Positions 33,215-44,440 of a DNA stretch of 64,000 nt are shown here, in pieces (the stretch's first letter is position 1; each line of letters starts with the position of its first letter). The notes below the pieces were generated by a model. That model worked only from the letters and a program-made list of their open reading frames with translations, was not told the origin of the DNA and did no database searches. The position numbers and the translations under genes are program-made. Source of the DNA: Sternotherus odoratus (lineage: Eukaryota; Chordata; Testudines; Kinosternidae); assembly GCA_032164245.1 (NCBI GenBank), contig JAVMKO010000006.1, positions 104,673,310 through 104,737,309 of the forward strand. Reading direction: 5' to 3'.

Positions 33215-33900
33215 TGGTTAGTGGGGGGGTGTGGAGTCAGTGTGTATGAGTGTGGTCAGTGTGTGGGTTTAAAGTCAGAGTCGGTCAGTGTGTGTAGGCA
33301 GGCAATGTGTGTCAATGCAATCTGTGTGTGTATATATGTGCAGGTGTGTGGGTGTATGTATGTGCAGGGGTGTGTGTTTGGGGTGGTGTATATATGTGCA
33401 GATATATGTGCAGTTGTGTGTACATGTAGTCAGTGCATGTGTGTACGTGCAGTGTTTATGCACAACCAGTATCTGCATGTCCAATATGTATATGTATGCA
33501 GTGCATGTATGTATGCAGTGTATGCATATATGTGATCAGTGCACACTTGTATGCGTACAGTCTTGTATACATTGTGACTAGTGTGTGTCTGTGTTCAGTC
33601 AGTGTGTGTGTGCGTGTGTGTGCAGTCAATGTGAGAGTGCAGTCAGTATCTCTGCTGTGAATGTGCAGGTTAGTGTGTGTGGTCTGTGTGGGTGTACACA
33701 CTCAGTGTGGGTGTACATAGTGTAGGTGTACAGAGTCCATGTCATTACACACGCACCTTTGAGTGTGTGCAGTCAATGTGAGAGTGCAGTCAGTATCCCT
33801 GCCGTGAATGTGCAGGTTAGTGTGTGTGGTCTGTGTGGGCGTACATATTATAGGTGTACAGAGTCCATGTCATTACACACACACATTTGAGTGTGTGCAG
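33215..33900. repeat. TG-rich degenerate microsatellite region
   Basis: Long imperfect (TG)n-type sequence on plus. It includes a duplicated block of about 85 bp (cagtcaatgtgagagtgcag at about 33623 and again at about 33770). It lies in the gene A intron between the PYRIN exon and linker exon 1. Cys/Val-rich open frames here are artefacts. Confidence 0.85.
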
Positions 33901-34397
33901 ACTATGTGAGAAACATTAAAAGGAAACAACCACCTGTGAACTCTAGTGTATTTCAGAAAAAGAGTGAGAAAGGGTTTCAGACTCCATCCCCCCACTGCTG
34001 TTCAGACACCCTCCCTGCTCCCTGCCTGAGAGCGGGATCTGCTCTCTCCCTCCCCACGTGCTGCTCCCCCCCGGAATACAGATCTGCTCCCTCCCTCCCC
34101 TCACCTGCTGGCCCTTCATTTTCAGTTTGTACCAATTTTCACACATTTTTAATTTTTTTGAATAAGTGGATAAATTCCTGGGATATTTTAAACAAAATTA
34201 CAACAACAAAAAAATAAATAAAAGAAAAAAATGAGGGGCTTTGGCAATATTATAGCAGTGGTTTTGGGGGGTCCCTGCAAATGAACTATATGTGCAAAAC
34301 GTAGCAGTGGGATGGCTAATTGCGTGATCTGTGGGTGCAATATTTTTGATCCTGCTGAAATACACCAAGGCTGAGGCCTAACTGACAATTTTGACTT

Positions 34398-34682
34398 GGG
34401 CCTGGGCTACACTGGGCGGGGGGTGTGGGTGTGGGTGTGTTTCGAACTATGATACACAACTTCAGCTATGCTATTTGCATAGCTGAAGTTGAAATATCTT
34501 AGTTCGACTTACCTGGCCGCCCTCATGGCGGCTCCCCCGTCAACTCGCTTACTCCTCCTGCAGAGGTGGAGTACAGCCGTCAATTTGGGGATTGATTTAT
34601 CGGGTCTAGACGAGAAGCGATAAATCGATCCCCGATACATCGAACACTACCCGCCGATCCAGCGGTTAGTGTAGACATACCC
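34398..34682. mobile_element. miniature DNA transposon with an internal palindrome
   Basis: The right end gtgtagacatacccttgg and left end gggcctgggctacactgg are loosely inverted, as in the common reptile elements ending GGGTATGTCTACACT. Inside is a perfect 14-bp inverted repeat with a 5-nt loop (34458-34471 and 34477-34490). Confidence 0.65.
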
Positions 34683-34689
34683 TTGGAGA

Positions 34690-34860
34690 GACAAGGCGGG
34701 TGAGGTAATGTCTTTTATTGGAACCATTTCTTTTGGTGAGAGAGACAGGCTTTTGGGCCGTACAGAACTCTTCTTCAGGAATGACCCAACCCACCTTGTC
34801 TCTCTAATATCCTGGGACCACCATGGCTACAACTACACTGCACGCAGTGTAGGTCAACAC
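34690..34860 (-). mobile_element. PLE-like tail with degraded hammerhead boxes, reverse orientation
   Basis: Words gtaatgtcttttattggaac, ggtgagagagacaggctttt and cttcttcaggaatgac recur widely in reptile genomes. In reverse complement there is CTGAAGA followed about 17 nt later by CAAAAGCC where a functional hammerhead would have GAAAGC. The core therefore looks mutated. The family assignment is tentative. Confidence 0.4.
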
Positions 34861-34884
34861 ATTTCACATTCTGGACTCAGAGAT

Positions 34885-35158
34885 GGCAGATGACAGAACA
34901 AGGAGTAATCATCTCAAGTTGCCGTGGGGGAGGTCTAGGTTGGAGATTAGGAAACACTATTTCACTAGGAGGGTGGTGAAGCATTGGAATGGGTTACCTA
35001 GAGAGGTGGTAGAATCTCCTTCCTTAGAGGTTTGTAAAGCTTGGCTTGACAAAGTCCTGGCTGGGATGATTTAGTTGGGGATTGGTCCTGCTCTGAGCAG
35101 GGGATTGGACTAGAGACCTCCTGAGGTCTCTTCCAACCCTGATATTCTAGGATTCTAC
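34885..35158 (+). mobile_element. CR1 LINE 3' end
   Basis: Contains the C-terminal coding remnant KHWNGLPREVVESPSLEVCK (34960-35045), then attggtcctgctctgagcag and ctcttccaaccctgatattc. It ends taggattctacagt. Confidence 0.9.
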
Positions 35159-35449
35159 AGTGGTCTTACGTGACACATCCAGGTTCCCATCTGTCTGCAG
35201 CGCTCCATTGTTGCTGGGAGCTAGGGCCAAAGATCTCAAGGCATCAGTGATTCCGGCCTTTCAAGTGCTTCCAGCCAGGGACTCTTTCTAGCTGGGCTCA
35301 GGCACCTAGGTAACAGGGAGCAGCTGCTGATCACGGAATGGAAGAGTCACTAGAGAGGGAACAGATGTATTAGTCCACCGAGCCTCTCCCCACCTCAGCC
35401 ACTTGCAGGAGGGGCAGGTCGGATCTGCTCTCTCTGACTTATGCCTTAC
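35159..35449. other. start of the gene A first intron, nothing else seen
   Basis: Sequence immediately inside the PYRIN exon donor on the minus strand. No repeat or gene was recognised. Confidence 0.5.
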
Positions 35450-35729
35450 CTGCTGAAGACTCGGTGAGTCTCTCTTCCAGGCTTCTCTGGTTGATGTCTC
35501 TCAGCACCTGCACAGTCACCTCCACCCCGTAGCGCTCCCCATAGTGATTGATCAGTAGGTCAGTAACATCCACACAATCTCCTTTCTCCAGCCGGCCCCA
35601 GGGGATGGCTTTATACCCCTCCTCCAGCCGGATCGCTCGCAGCTTGTGCTTGAATCTCTTGAGCTCATGCTCCCCCAGCTCTTCCAGGGTCTCCAGCAGG
35701 ATGGAGATATTGCTGCCTGTCTTCTCCAT
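35450..35729 (-). CDS. gene A first coding exon: PYRIN domain
   Basis: ATG at 35729 and donor gcag/gtaagg, phase 1 out, 280 bp. The protein begins MEKTGSNISILLETLEELGE and contains ELKRFKHKLRAI, GYKAIPWGRLEKG and DVTDLLINHYGERYG. This is a complete six-helix PYRIN (DAPIN) domain of about 90 residues. PYRIN domains bind other PYRIN domains, classically the inflammasome adaptor ASC. The phase fits the linker exons and the giant GTPase exon downstream. The fused product would be a PYRIN-GVIN protein, but the giant exon has two stops, so a full-length product is doubtful. A short PYRIN-only product from this exon remains possible. Confidence 0.82.
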
Positions 35730-35815
35730 AGCACCACCTCAGACAGGGCCCTAAGCAAACTGCGGGGCCATCCCGGAGAAAGAGAGAACCAGGAAGTAGC
35801 TTCTGCTTCGGCAGA

Positions 35816-35829
35816 CTAAAATTGAAACT
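35816..35829 (-). promoter_or_regulatory. ISRE-like site upstream of gene A
   Basis: The minus strand reads AGTTTCAATTTTAG, one base off the ISRE core AGTTTCnnTTTC at the second TTTC. It lies 87 bp upstream of the PYRIN start codon. No TATA box is obvious between them. Confidence 0.5.
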
Positions 35830-36867
35830 AAAATCTTGGTGAGTTCAGCACAGCCTTCCCATTGAACTTCCTGAACGCGAAGGACATTATACAGGGCTAG
35901 GCACGTCACTTACCTGCAGATCCTTCAAGCAACCACTTAACAGCTCTGCCCATCTCTTTTAATCCACACTCCTGATTTTTGGGGACGTGACTCATGATTC
36001 TTTAATGCCTAGAGTTAGTAATAGCAGACAGGACATTTCTGGGACTTCTTTTTAGAAAACATTTGACCTGATGTTTAAAGTGGTCCTTAAACATTTAGGT
36101 TATGTCTTGTAGCCTGAGTAGACACACCGAAGCTAGCTTTGATCTCGCTAGCTGAGATACCAGCAGCAGCACAGGTTTCAGTGTGGGCTAGCCAGGTGGG
36201 CAATTATCCAGGGCCCCATACAGGCTTGTACAGTCCATGCTGAAGTCCATCTCGCTCTGTCTTCACTGCTGTCGGCAGGTGAAGTAGCAGACTAAAGCTA
36301 GCTCAGGTATGTCAGACTGCAGTGTAGATCTACTCTTAGATCCAGATTCACACTGCGTGTGAATAAACATTAAAGGGAAACTATCCATTTTAAATCCATC
36401 CATTTCAAAAAATGAGCAAGGAGTGGTCTCAGATGCTGTGTCTAGGTCAACGTCTGCCATTTTGTTACCAGATTTTTTCTATTTTTCAAAACTGTTTTTC
36501 GTTTCTCCCCTGCTGCATGAAAAATCCTGACAGACAAGAGGGCAGATTGACTACAGTGAAACAATGAAACGGACGCAGTACAAAATAGGGGCAAAAGCAC
36601 ACAGGAAATCAACGGGGGGAAAAATGGTGCCCAAAGACCATTTCCTCTTCAGTTGCTCTGAGTGACTGGGCGATTGATCTCTGCTTGTTTCTTTCAAGAA
36701 GGGCAGGTACAGTGTTCGCAGGCAGGGTGTCAGTTGAAAGATGAAAGTGTCCCTTAAGTTTACAGGGCTGCATCTCCAAAAGTTCGGCATCCCGTGCTGT
36801 AAATGATCTAGTCTCCTTCCAGCACCCTGCAGTGAGATCCCTGTTCTCTCCCTGGCTCGTTCCTTAC
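35830..36867. other. intergenic between the two PYRIN exons
   Basis: AT-moderate sequence with no further exon recognised. The part next to 36868 would be the intron of the broken PYRIN copy. Confidence 0.5.
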
Positions 36868-37134
36868 CAGCTCTTCTGAGTCTCTGTGCCAGGTCTCTCT
36901 GGTTGATGTCTCTCAGCACCTGCGCAGTCACCTCCACCCCGTAGCACTCTCCATAGTGACTGATCAGCAGGTTCCTAACATCAGCAGGGTCCCCCTTCTC
37001 CAGCCAGCCCTAGGAGATGTCTTTGTACCCCTCCTCCAGCTGGCTGCTGGCAGCATGTGCTTGAATCTCTTGAAATCGCCCTCCCCAAGATCATCCAGGA
37101 CCTGTAGCAGGAGATCTTTCCCTGTCTTCTCCAT
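36868..37134 (-). pseudogene. broken PYRIN-domain exon
   Basis: Starts ATG GAG AAG ACA GGG at 37134 and ends at the preserved donor gctg/gtaagg. It aligns throughout with the gene A PYRIN exon (FKRFKHMLPA, then in another frame LEEGYKDIS, then DVRNLLISHYGECYGVEVTA). It is 13 bp shorter than the intact exon, so the frame is lost, and an in-frame TAG follows at 37012-37010. No GTPase exon was found for it nearby except the fragment that lies upstream at 39 kb. Confidence 0.82.
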
Positions 37135-38160
37135 GCCAGCTCCTCAGAGGGGGCCCTGAGCAAACGGCAAGGCCACCCAAAAGCGAAAGATGGGAAGCGG
37201 TTTCTGGATCTGCATGGTTACATATGGGGGGTGGGGGGAATGGGGAGTAGTAAACCCCAGTGAATGCAACTCGCTGTTGCAGATACACACTTTGAACCTA
37301 AACGTTCCCTGCTGGAAACAGCAGCCTTAACTCCCTCCAACACGACCTGCCGTCACTGTCGCCAACTTTTGGGATGTGAAGTGTTTTTCTTAAAGCTCCT
37401 GGACTGACGGGAATCCTCACGTTCATTTGAAATACGGGCGGCTTTCTAGACCTCCTGGCTGCAGGGAAAGGCTTGAAACCATGAGCTGAGTGCAGCCTGA
37501 AGGCAAAGGAAAAGTCCCCCTCCCCCTTTTCATTTTTAAGACAAAATCTCATGATTGTTGGGGACCGGACCCATGGTTTTTGAAGACTTGGGATGGCAGC
37601 AGTGTAGTGTCGAGGTAGAATTCCTTCTTTTTGAGGATAATCATTAATGCAGTAACTTTTCCTGTCGTGTCCCCTCCCCACCAATGATGGAATCGGTCTG
37701 TGCCCCCTTCCATTGGTTCACAATTAGCTCAGCAGAGGAGCTAGGGCTGAAGGTGGAGCTGGGGGCAGAACTGGCTGGGGGATGGGGAAGGAGCTGGGGC
37801 TGGAAGCGGAACTGGCCTTGGGTTGGAGAGGGAATGGGAGCGCCCCCGGGCTGGGGGCAGATCAGGGGGTGGAGTGGAGCTGTAGCTGGGGGGCAGAGCA
37901 GAGCTGGGTGGAGCTCCATCTCCACTGCCTCCCCTCCCCCCCGGGGGGGCTGACCCAGGCCCCGTCTCATGCCCCGTTGAATATTCCTCTGCACCTCCTA
38001 GGCAGGCGCTCCTCACAGTTTGGGGATCACTGCATTAATGGGTTAGTTCCCTGTATTTGTATGTTTTCATAACAATTATTTTTTAAAAATTAGCATTCTG
38101 GAAATGGCACATGAGGTTAGTAATTAAATCTCTTTAGTAGGAATTTGTCTGTAGCTACTA
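37135..38160. other. intergenic, includes a G-rich imperfect repeat
   Basis: At 37740-37940 there is a purine-rich stretch with gagctggggctgaaggtgga and variants repeated about six times. No gene was recognised elsewhere. Confidence 0.55.
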
Positions 38161-38169
38161 GACCTCACT

Positions 38170-38450
38170 ATTATCACCATCTCCATTATACAGATTGGGG
38201 AAACTGAGGCACCAAAAGGGGAAGTGTTTCTCCTGAGACCACATGGTGAGTTGGTAGCACAGCTGGCAATCAAACCCAGCAGATTCCCAGCCCTCACTCC
38301 AATTCACTAGACCACACGTCTCTCCCAGATCCGGGCTAGAACCCAGGGGTCCTGACTCTAACTCAGGGGCCCTCTGCTCTAACAGACTAGGTTCACTGAC
38401 TTGTTGGAAGAAGGAACAGAACCCAGGAGTCCTGACTCCCAGCCGCCTCT
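38170..38450 (+). mobile_element. MIR-like SINE followed by SINE-tail repeats
   Basis: Begins ccattatacagattggggaa actgaggcaccaaaag, then two copies of the gaacccaggrgtcctgactc word set, like the array at 22.96 kb. Confidence 0.65.
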
Positions 38451-38454
38451 GCTT

Positions 38455-38576
38455 AGGTGACCAGATGTCCCGATTTTATAGAGACAGTCCCGATTTTTGT
38501 GTCTTTTTCTTATATAGGCTCCTATTATCCCCCACCCCCATCCCGATTTTTCACATTTGCTGTCTGGTCACCCTAC
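38455..38576 (+). mobile_element. ~120-bp terminal-inverted-repeat miniature element
   Basis: Left end aggtgaccagatgtcccgat and right end gctgtctggtcaccctacct form the terminal inverted repeats. The middle has cttatataggctcctattat. This is the best-preserved copy in the window. Confidence 0.82.
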
Positions 38577-38814
38577 CTCTGCTCTGACAGACTATATCCA
38601 TTGTCTTGCTGGAAGAAGGAACAGAACCCAGGAGTCCTGAGCTACAGCCTTTGATTGCTAATAGTTGCATATTACCAATAGCAGTGTCATGTTGCCATCT
38701 AGTGGCTGGTCCGTACCACAGAGAACACCTTCCTCTTTAGTTCAGGTGGTAAATGGATGCCTGTCGTGGGCAGCGGATGATGGAGGATTCAAGTCCTGGT
38801 TCTGACCCATGCAG

Positions 38815-39080
38815 AGGGAGGGAAAACTGGCAGATGGACATTTTGGACAAGATCTCCTGCTGTAAGAAACTGTCGGAGCAAAGCAGAACGGCACAGAGAA
38901 GAGCGAGGGGGTGCAGAGAAACTCTGGCTTCTGTGTCTCTATGCCAAGCTATCCCGTCAGTCACTAATTCCTGTATCATCTGAAGCCCATAGCAAATGGC
39001 TTGTTCTTCTGGCCACCCCAATCAAAGCCATGGCTTTTCTCTGGAATTGCCAAGGAAGACTGCCTAACATCTCAATGGGC
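38815..39080 (-). pseudogene. fragment of a GVIN giant exon
   Basis: In minus-strand frames the segment reads [14 protein letters not shown] near 39050. It then gives [20 protein letters not shown] and [12 protein letters not shown], matching the N-terminal part of the giant exons of genes A and B. It contains a stop and frame changes and ends abruptly. Its order relative to the broken PYRIN exon at 37.1 kb is not that of a gene (GTPase piece upstream of PYRIN), so the two may belong to different dead copies. Confidence 0.78.
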
Positions 39081-39329
39081 CGTTCCTTTTCCCAGCTCCC
39101 AGCAAACCCCTCCCTGGTACTGCTCCCCCAAGGGGAAGAAGGTCACTTTCAGTCCAAAATGCAATCTCCCAAACACCCAGCTGCCCTAGCAGTAACCCCT
39201 CCAGTCCTACCCACTTGGCAGCTTTGGCTCGGGGTCAGGGAGAGAAATCAGACTGGCACCTAGGATGCAAGTAAAAGTCGTGGTCCAATCAGACAGCTGC
39301 AGCCCTGGAGACGTCACTCAGCTCGTAGT

Positions 39330-40330
39330 GGGGGGAAAAGGGGGTGTTTGGGATGGGGTCAATGGGGAAGGAGCATGGAAGGGAGGGAGATTGGGTCAAT
39401 TGGGGAGGGGTGGAGGAAGTTTGGGGAATCAGTCACAGATTACAGGTGTGGGGAGGGGGAGTTGGAGGGGAGCTGGCGGAGGGATGTTGCGAGGGGTCAG
39501 TGGAGAATCAGTTCTTTGCCCCCCCCCCCCTTTGGCTCCTGCCTGCAGGGTGTTGCTGTGTTTATGCTACACTGTGTCATGGAGCCGGCTCTGCGGGTCC
39601 CTGCTCACAGCGAGGTCTGTGGCCTCGGACGGAGCAGCCCAGGGGAGGGAGGGACCCCGCCTATGTCAATGCTGATAAACCTGGCGTGGATGCTGCTTGG
39701 CCCTTTGGCTGAGTGCACCCGTCTGGTCAGGGGCGTAGATGCCGTTCGGACTCATTTGCAAGGGAGCGGCACGTCCACCTGGCTCTCTGCTCCATGCTGG
39801 CGTCTCTGTCCACCCAAGACCCAGGAAGAAGGTACCAAGCCGCCAGTCCTTTGCTGCAGGACGACACCACAAGGTAAGGCTGCTGGAGGCGGGGGTGAGG
39901 GCCGTGAGCTGCACAGACTGGGGGGCACCCCATAGCTTTGGCTACTTCAGATAAACAGCCATACTTGGAATTGTACGAGGTTCCCTCAGCATAGCGGGAC
40001 CAGATGTCCCGATTTTATAGGGACCGTCCCGATTTTGGAGTGTTTTTCTTATATAGGCTCCTGTACCCTTCACCCCGTCACCCTTCCCCAGCACTAGAGT
40101 CACATGGAGTTTGGCAATAGTGAGGATGGTTTATTATGGCTGGTCACTGTGTGGAGTGTGGGACTAGGGCAGGGCTTCCCAAAGTGTGGGGCATGATGAG
40201 GGGCAGGACTGGACCAGTCCTGGGGGGCACATACAGGCACCTCAACGGTTCCCTAGTGTCGGCTTTCATTTCTTCAAAAGCACGTCTAGCTGGTATGCTT
40301 GCGAAGAAACCCGCCAAAATGGGACTTGAA
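39330..40330. repeat. ~1-kb direct repeat, left copy
   Basis: Shares with 41650-42660 the blocks ctgcagggtgttgctgtgtt, caggaagaaggtaccaagcc, accacaaggtaaggctg and tcacatggagtttggca in the same order. It carries a miniature element at about 39996-40093 that the right copy lacks. It could be an LTR-like sequence or a segmental duplication. Confidence 0.75.
39996..40093 (+). mobile_element. ~100-bp copy of the terminal-inverted-repeat miniature element
   Basis: Contains ccagatgtcccgattttata, gggaccgtcccgattttgg and cttatataggctcctgtacc. The paired repeat at about 42405 shows the empty site. Confidence 0.75.
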
Positions 40331-41649
40331 GGTAATGGCTGCCAAGGCTCCCAGCCCGGGCAGGGGTCTCAAGCCCTGAGGGGCCCTTCAGACCCCCCAG
40401 CACCCAGGCCAGCCCTGATTGGCTGCTCCAGCCTCCTCTATGCAAATAAGTCTCCATCCCCTGATGCTAACAAGGGCCCAGGTAGCCCCTTGGGGGGAGG
40501 GGAGCTCGGAATGCCCCGAGGTGACAGTTAAACCGACATAACTGACCCCCTGGGGAGCAGGGGGGAGGGGTCGAGCTCAGGGGGCCCCTCAGGGGTAGAG
40601 GGGGGAATTCAGGAGGAGGGGAGGGAGGCGCTTGTAGGAGGGATTGATTGGAGAGGGGGGAATTTGGGGGGGTCGGTTGGCTGAGGGGAGCTCGGGCGGG
40701 GTGTTAGTTGTGAAGGGGGTGTCCTGTGGGGTTCCCAGCTGTCTGCTCAGAAAAACCCAAACACCCCTGCCCCGCCCCTGCCCCACGCCTTCCCTGAGAC
40801 CCCAGCACTGCCCCGCCCCTGCCCCCCACCTTCCCTGAGACCCCAGCACTGCCCTGTCCCTTCTCCAAGGCCTCGCCCCGCTCACTCCACCCCCCACCCT
40901 CACTCACTTTCGACAGGAAGGGGCAGGGGATGCGGGCTCTGGGCTCAGGGGTTTGCAGGGTGGTTGGGAGGTCTGGGCTGAGCCTGGGGAAAGGGGTTAG
41001 GGTGAAGGAGGAGGTTTGGGGTCCGGGAGGGGGTGTGAGGTGCAGGTCCTGGGAGGGAGTTTGGTTGTGTGTGTGGCGGGGGGGGGGGGAGGGCTCAGGG
41101 CTGGGGTGCATGAGGGGCTCAGGGTGCAGGACGGGGTGTGGTATTTGGGAGGGAATTTGGATGTGGGGGGCTGGGAGCTGGGGTGCAGGAAGGGCTCAGG
41201 GTATGGGACAGGGTGTGGGGCCTTTGGCTGGGAGGCGCTTAGCTCGGGTGGATCCAAGTCCCAGTCGGCAGCGTACTGGGGCTGAGACAGGCTCCCTGCC
41301 TGCCCTGGCTCTGTGCTGCTCCTGGAAGCATCCAGTATTTCCCTCCCTGAAACCCCTTGAGGGATCAGGGGGTCTCTGCGTGCTGCCCTTGCCTGCAGGT
41401 ACCACCCCACAGCCAATGGGAGCTGCAGAGCCGATGCTCACGCCGGGGCAGCACGTGGAGACCATCTGCAACCTGCCTGCCTCGGGGCCGCAGGAGGGAA
41501 CATGCTGGCCACTTCTGAGAGCAGTTTGGGGCCAGGACAGTCAGGCAACCTGCCTCAGCATTGCTGCACTGCTGGATTTTCAGTGGCCGATCTCCCGGTT
41601 TGGTTTCAGGAGCCTCCAGGAGACCGATTCTGGGAGACTCCTTAGCGGG
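40331..41649. other. G-rich spacer between the direct repeats
   Basis: Strongly purine-biased on plus, with many gggg runs and open frames of up to 254 codons that reflect the composition. No gene was recognised. Confidence 0.55.
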
Positions 41650-42660
41650 GGTCAGTTGGATGGGAGAGGGGGAATTTTAGGGGTCAGTCAGTAGAGGGGA
41701 AGGGGAGTCAGTTATAGGAGGGGCTAATTTGAGAGGGGGGACAATTGGAAAGAGGGGCTAAGTCGAAAGGGGACAGCTGGGCGGGAGTTGAGGAGGGGGG
41801 GGGGTCAGTCAGGGGAAGAAATGAAGAATTTGGAGGGGGCTGGTGGAGGAATTTTTGAGAGGAAAGAATCCGTTTTTCACCCCCCCCCCACCTCTATGGG
41901 CCCTGTCTGCAGGGTGCTGCTGTGTTTGTGCTGCACTGGGCCATGAAGCCGGCGCTTGGGCTCCCTGCTCACACTGTGGGGTCTGTGGGTTGCGATGGGG
42001 CAGCCTGGGGGAGGGACATGCCTTGTGGATCAGCATCTCTGTAAATCCTGAAAACATGGCGGCTGAGCACCCCCGCCTGGTCAGGGGGCAGAGTCTGGTC
42101 TGACTCCTTAGCGAGGGAGCAGTATCCTCAGCCCAGCTCTCTGCTCCATGCTGCTGCTGCGGAGCAGCCAGCGTTTGAGGGGAGCAGCCTCCCAAATACC
42201 CCCATGGGATAGCAGCTCCGTCCACCACAGATCCAGGAAGAAGGTACCAAGCCACCTTCCTTTGGTGGATGAAAACACCACAAGGTAAGGTTGAAGGAGG
42301 AGTGGGTGAGGGCAGATAGCTGTATGGACCTGGAAGGTATCCCCATCGCTCTGGATAGTTCAGATAAACATCCATACTTTGAATTGTCTGAGGTTCCCTC
42401 ATCACTAGATTCACATGGAGTTTGGCAGTTGTAAGGATGGTTTATTATGGCAATGCCATTAAATGCAGTGTGTGACTATGGTAGTGTTTCAAAGCATACG
42501 GCACAACTCCCTGAGGAAGGTGTGGGGGGTAAAGGACGAGTCCTGGGGGCAGATAGACACATTTCAACTGTTCCCTAGTGTTAGTTTCATTTTCAAAAAA
42601 AGTAAGTCTAGCTGTTATGGTTGCAAAGAAACCCATCAACATGTCACTTGAAGGGAACTG
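41650..42660. repeat. ~1-kb direct repeat, right copy
   Basis: Counterpart of 39330-40330, diverged by many substitutions but collinear. It lacks the miniature element. Confidence 0.75.
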
Positions 42661-43640
42661 ATGACACAGTGTTGTCTCCCTGAGTCTGCAGAGATCCTGA
42701 AATAAGAGCTTGGAGAGGTGTGAAGTGGCCCTTTCATTTCAGTGGGGACTGACTCAAATGCTGTGATGCTGTTTTAAAAGTCAGCATTTTGAACTATTTT
42801 GCTGCTCAAAGCACGTAAGAAAGAAGAGGAAGTATATTATGAAGATCTAAAAGATGACCAGGCCTTTAACACTAGATGGCGGTATTAGTGAGTGTGAGGG
42901 AAGCAGGAGAGGTAGTGTTTGATTTCATTTTGCTGAAGGGAGGCCTCAGGTTTCAGAAGTTTAGGAAAGACTGACTCATGGTGAATCTTGTATGGAATTT
43001 TGCAGTGATGAGGCTGATTTAATATAGCATGTTGTTATATGGAGTTTAACAATTACTAATGAATTTGCATGGTTTTTTAAAAATATTTTTTTGTAGTCAT
43101 ATGGGTTTGATTTTCAAACTGAGCCTCCAGTTTCACAGTAAATTGTGGCCCACAATTTCCCCCCCAAAATTGTTGACACAATGAACTGAGGAAGCAAATT
43201 TGCACTTGCTAAACTGGAGGGTCAGTTGGAAAATCATGTTAATGGTTACAGTGTAGAAGAATCAGAAATACTTTTGGCCCTCTGGTGGGAAACAGTCTGG
43301 CTTATCAGCCCTAGACAGCACAGAACATGTACACCAGTTACCCTGTCTGTTGGAATCTCCGCATTTATAACCTGTTTGTGTCTGTGGTCTCTGAGTGCCT
43401 ATTGCACTTGTGAATTTGCGGGTGGGGTAAACAAAATTTTCCTCACAGTAAATCACAGTGATCAGTGTGTGGTTCATGGAAAATTCATCAGTTTGACCAA
43501 ACCCCTATGATAGAATGATGAAGAAAAAGGTTGTCACTGTAGTATAAGGAACATGGAATTAGGCGAAAATGCTGAAATCCATGATAAATAATAGTCAAGA
43601 GTCAACATCCTGTTGGTGCAAGAGTGTAAAGCGTTATACT
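42661..43640. other. AT-rich intergenic, no gene seen
   Basis: Only short open frames; no repeat family or RNA gene was recognised. Confidence 0.5.
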
Positions 43641-43643
43641 AAG

Positions 43644-43768
43644 TTAGGGTGACCAGACAGCAAGTGTGAAAAATCGGGACAAAGGTGGGGGTAATAGTAG
43701 CCTATATAAGAAAAAGACCCCAAAATCTGGACTTTCCCAATACAATTGGGACCTCTGGTCACCGTATT
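43644..43768 (-). mobile_element. ~125-bp terminal-inverted-repeat miniature element, reversed
   Basis: Begins agggtgaccagacagcaagt and ends cctctggtcaccgt, with tagcctatataagaaaaaga inside. Confidence 0.8.
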
Positions 43769-44224
43769 AAGTGGTCTATCCATCTGTCTCATTTTAAATG
43801 ATCCCCTAGCCCCATGATTTGTTCCTCTTGGGAGAATCTTGCTGTAAAAAGTCACATATGAACATTGTAATGAATCAACATCCAGTGACTATGAAGCAAA
43901 GAATTGTGTTAATTTTATTTTGTTTTTTGTATAAGTTGTTTTGTCCTTACACGATGATGAATTTTCAACAGCATTAAAGCAGTATGCAAGGCTAGTTTGC
44001 TAGTAGAAATTAGTAACTGCTTCTAAAAATATGCATAGCACTCTGACCCCTGGATTCATCAACAGAAATGTATTACAAGAAGAAAATAAAAACCCTCCCT
44101 CTCTGAAGTAACTTTTCTGCCCTGCCCCAACACACGTTTTACCAAATTAATAATAATCACAATACTTTGTCCTTCTTTAATGTTTTCCATTAGAGAAATG
44201 AACATTACTGAATTAATCATCATA

Positions 44225-44440
44225 ACCTACAGAGAGGTGGGTCAGATTCATTACCCCTTATTTTACAAATGACAAATTGAGGCATAGGGCGGGCTCGGGG
44301 AAGTGAAATTACCCAAAGTAACACAGCAGGTCAGTGGCAGAGCTAGAACAGAACCCAGGAATCCACTAATCCCAGTACCTCTGGCTCACTAGCCCACATT
44401 CCCATCTCAGAACTAGGAAGAGAACCCATGTGTTCTAGTC
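44225..44440 (+). mobile_element. MIR-like SINE
   Basis: Words attacccctt attttacaaatgacaaat, tgaggcatagggcggg and taacacagcaggtcagtggc follow the MIR body. A tail with gaacccaggaatccactaat follows. Confidence 0.7.

Noticed and set aside
33221..33701. Cysteine- and valine-rich open frames of about 100 codons
   Set aside because: They are products of the TG-rich microsatellite in an intron.
40930..41694. A 254-codon plus-strand open frame
   Set aside because: It lies in a purine-rich stretch with opposing open frames and has no domain or splice support.
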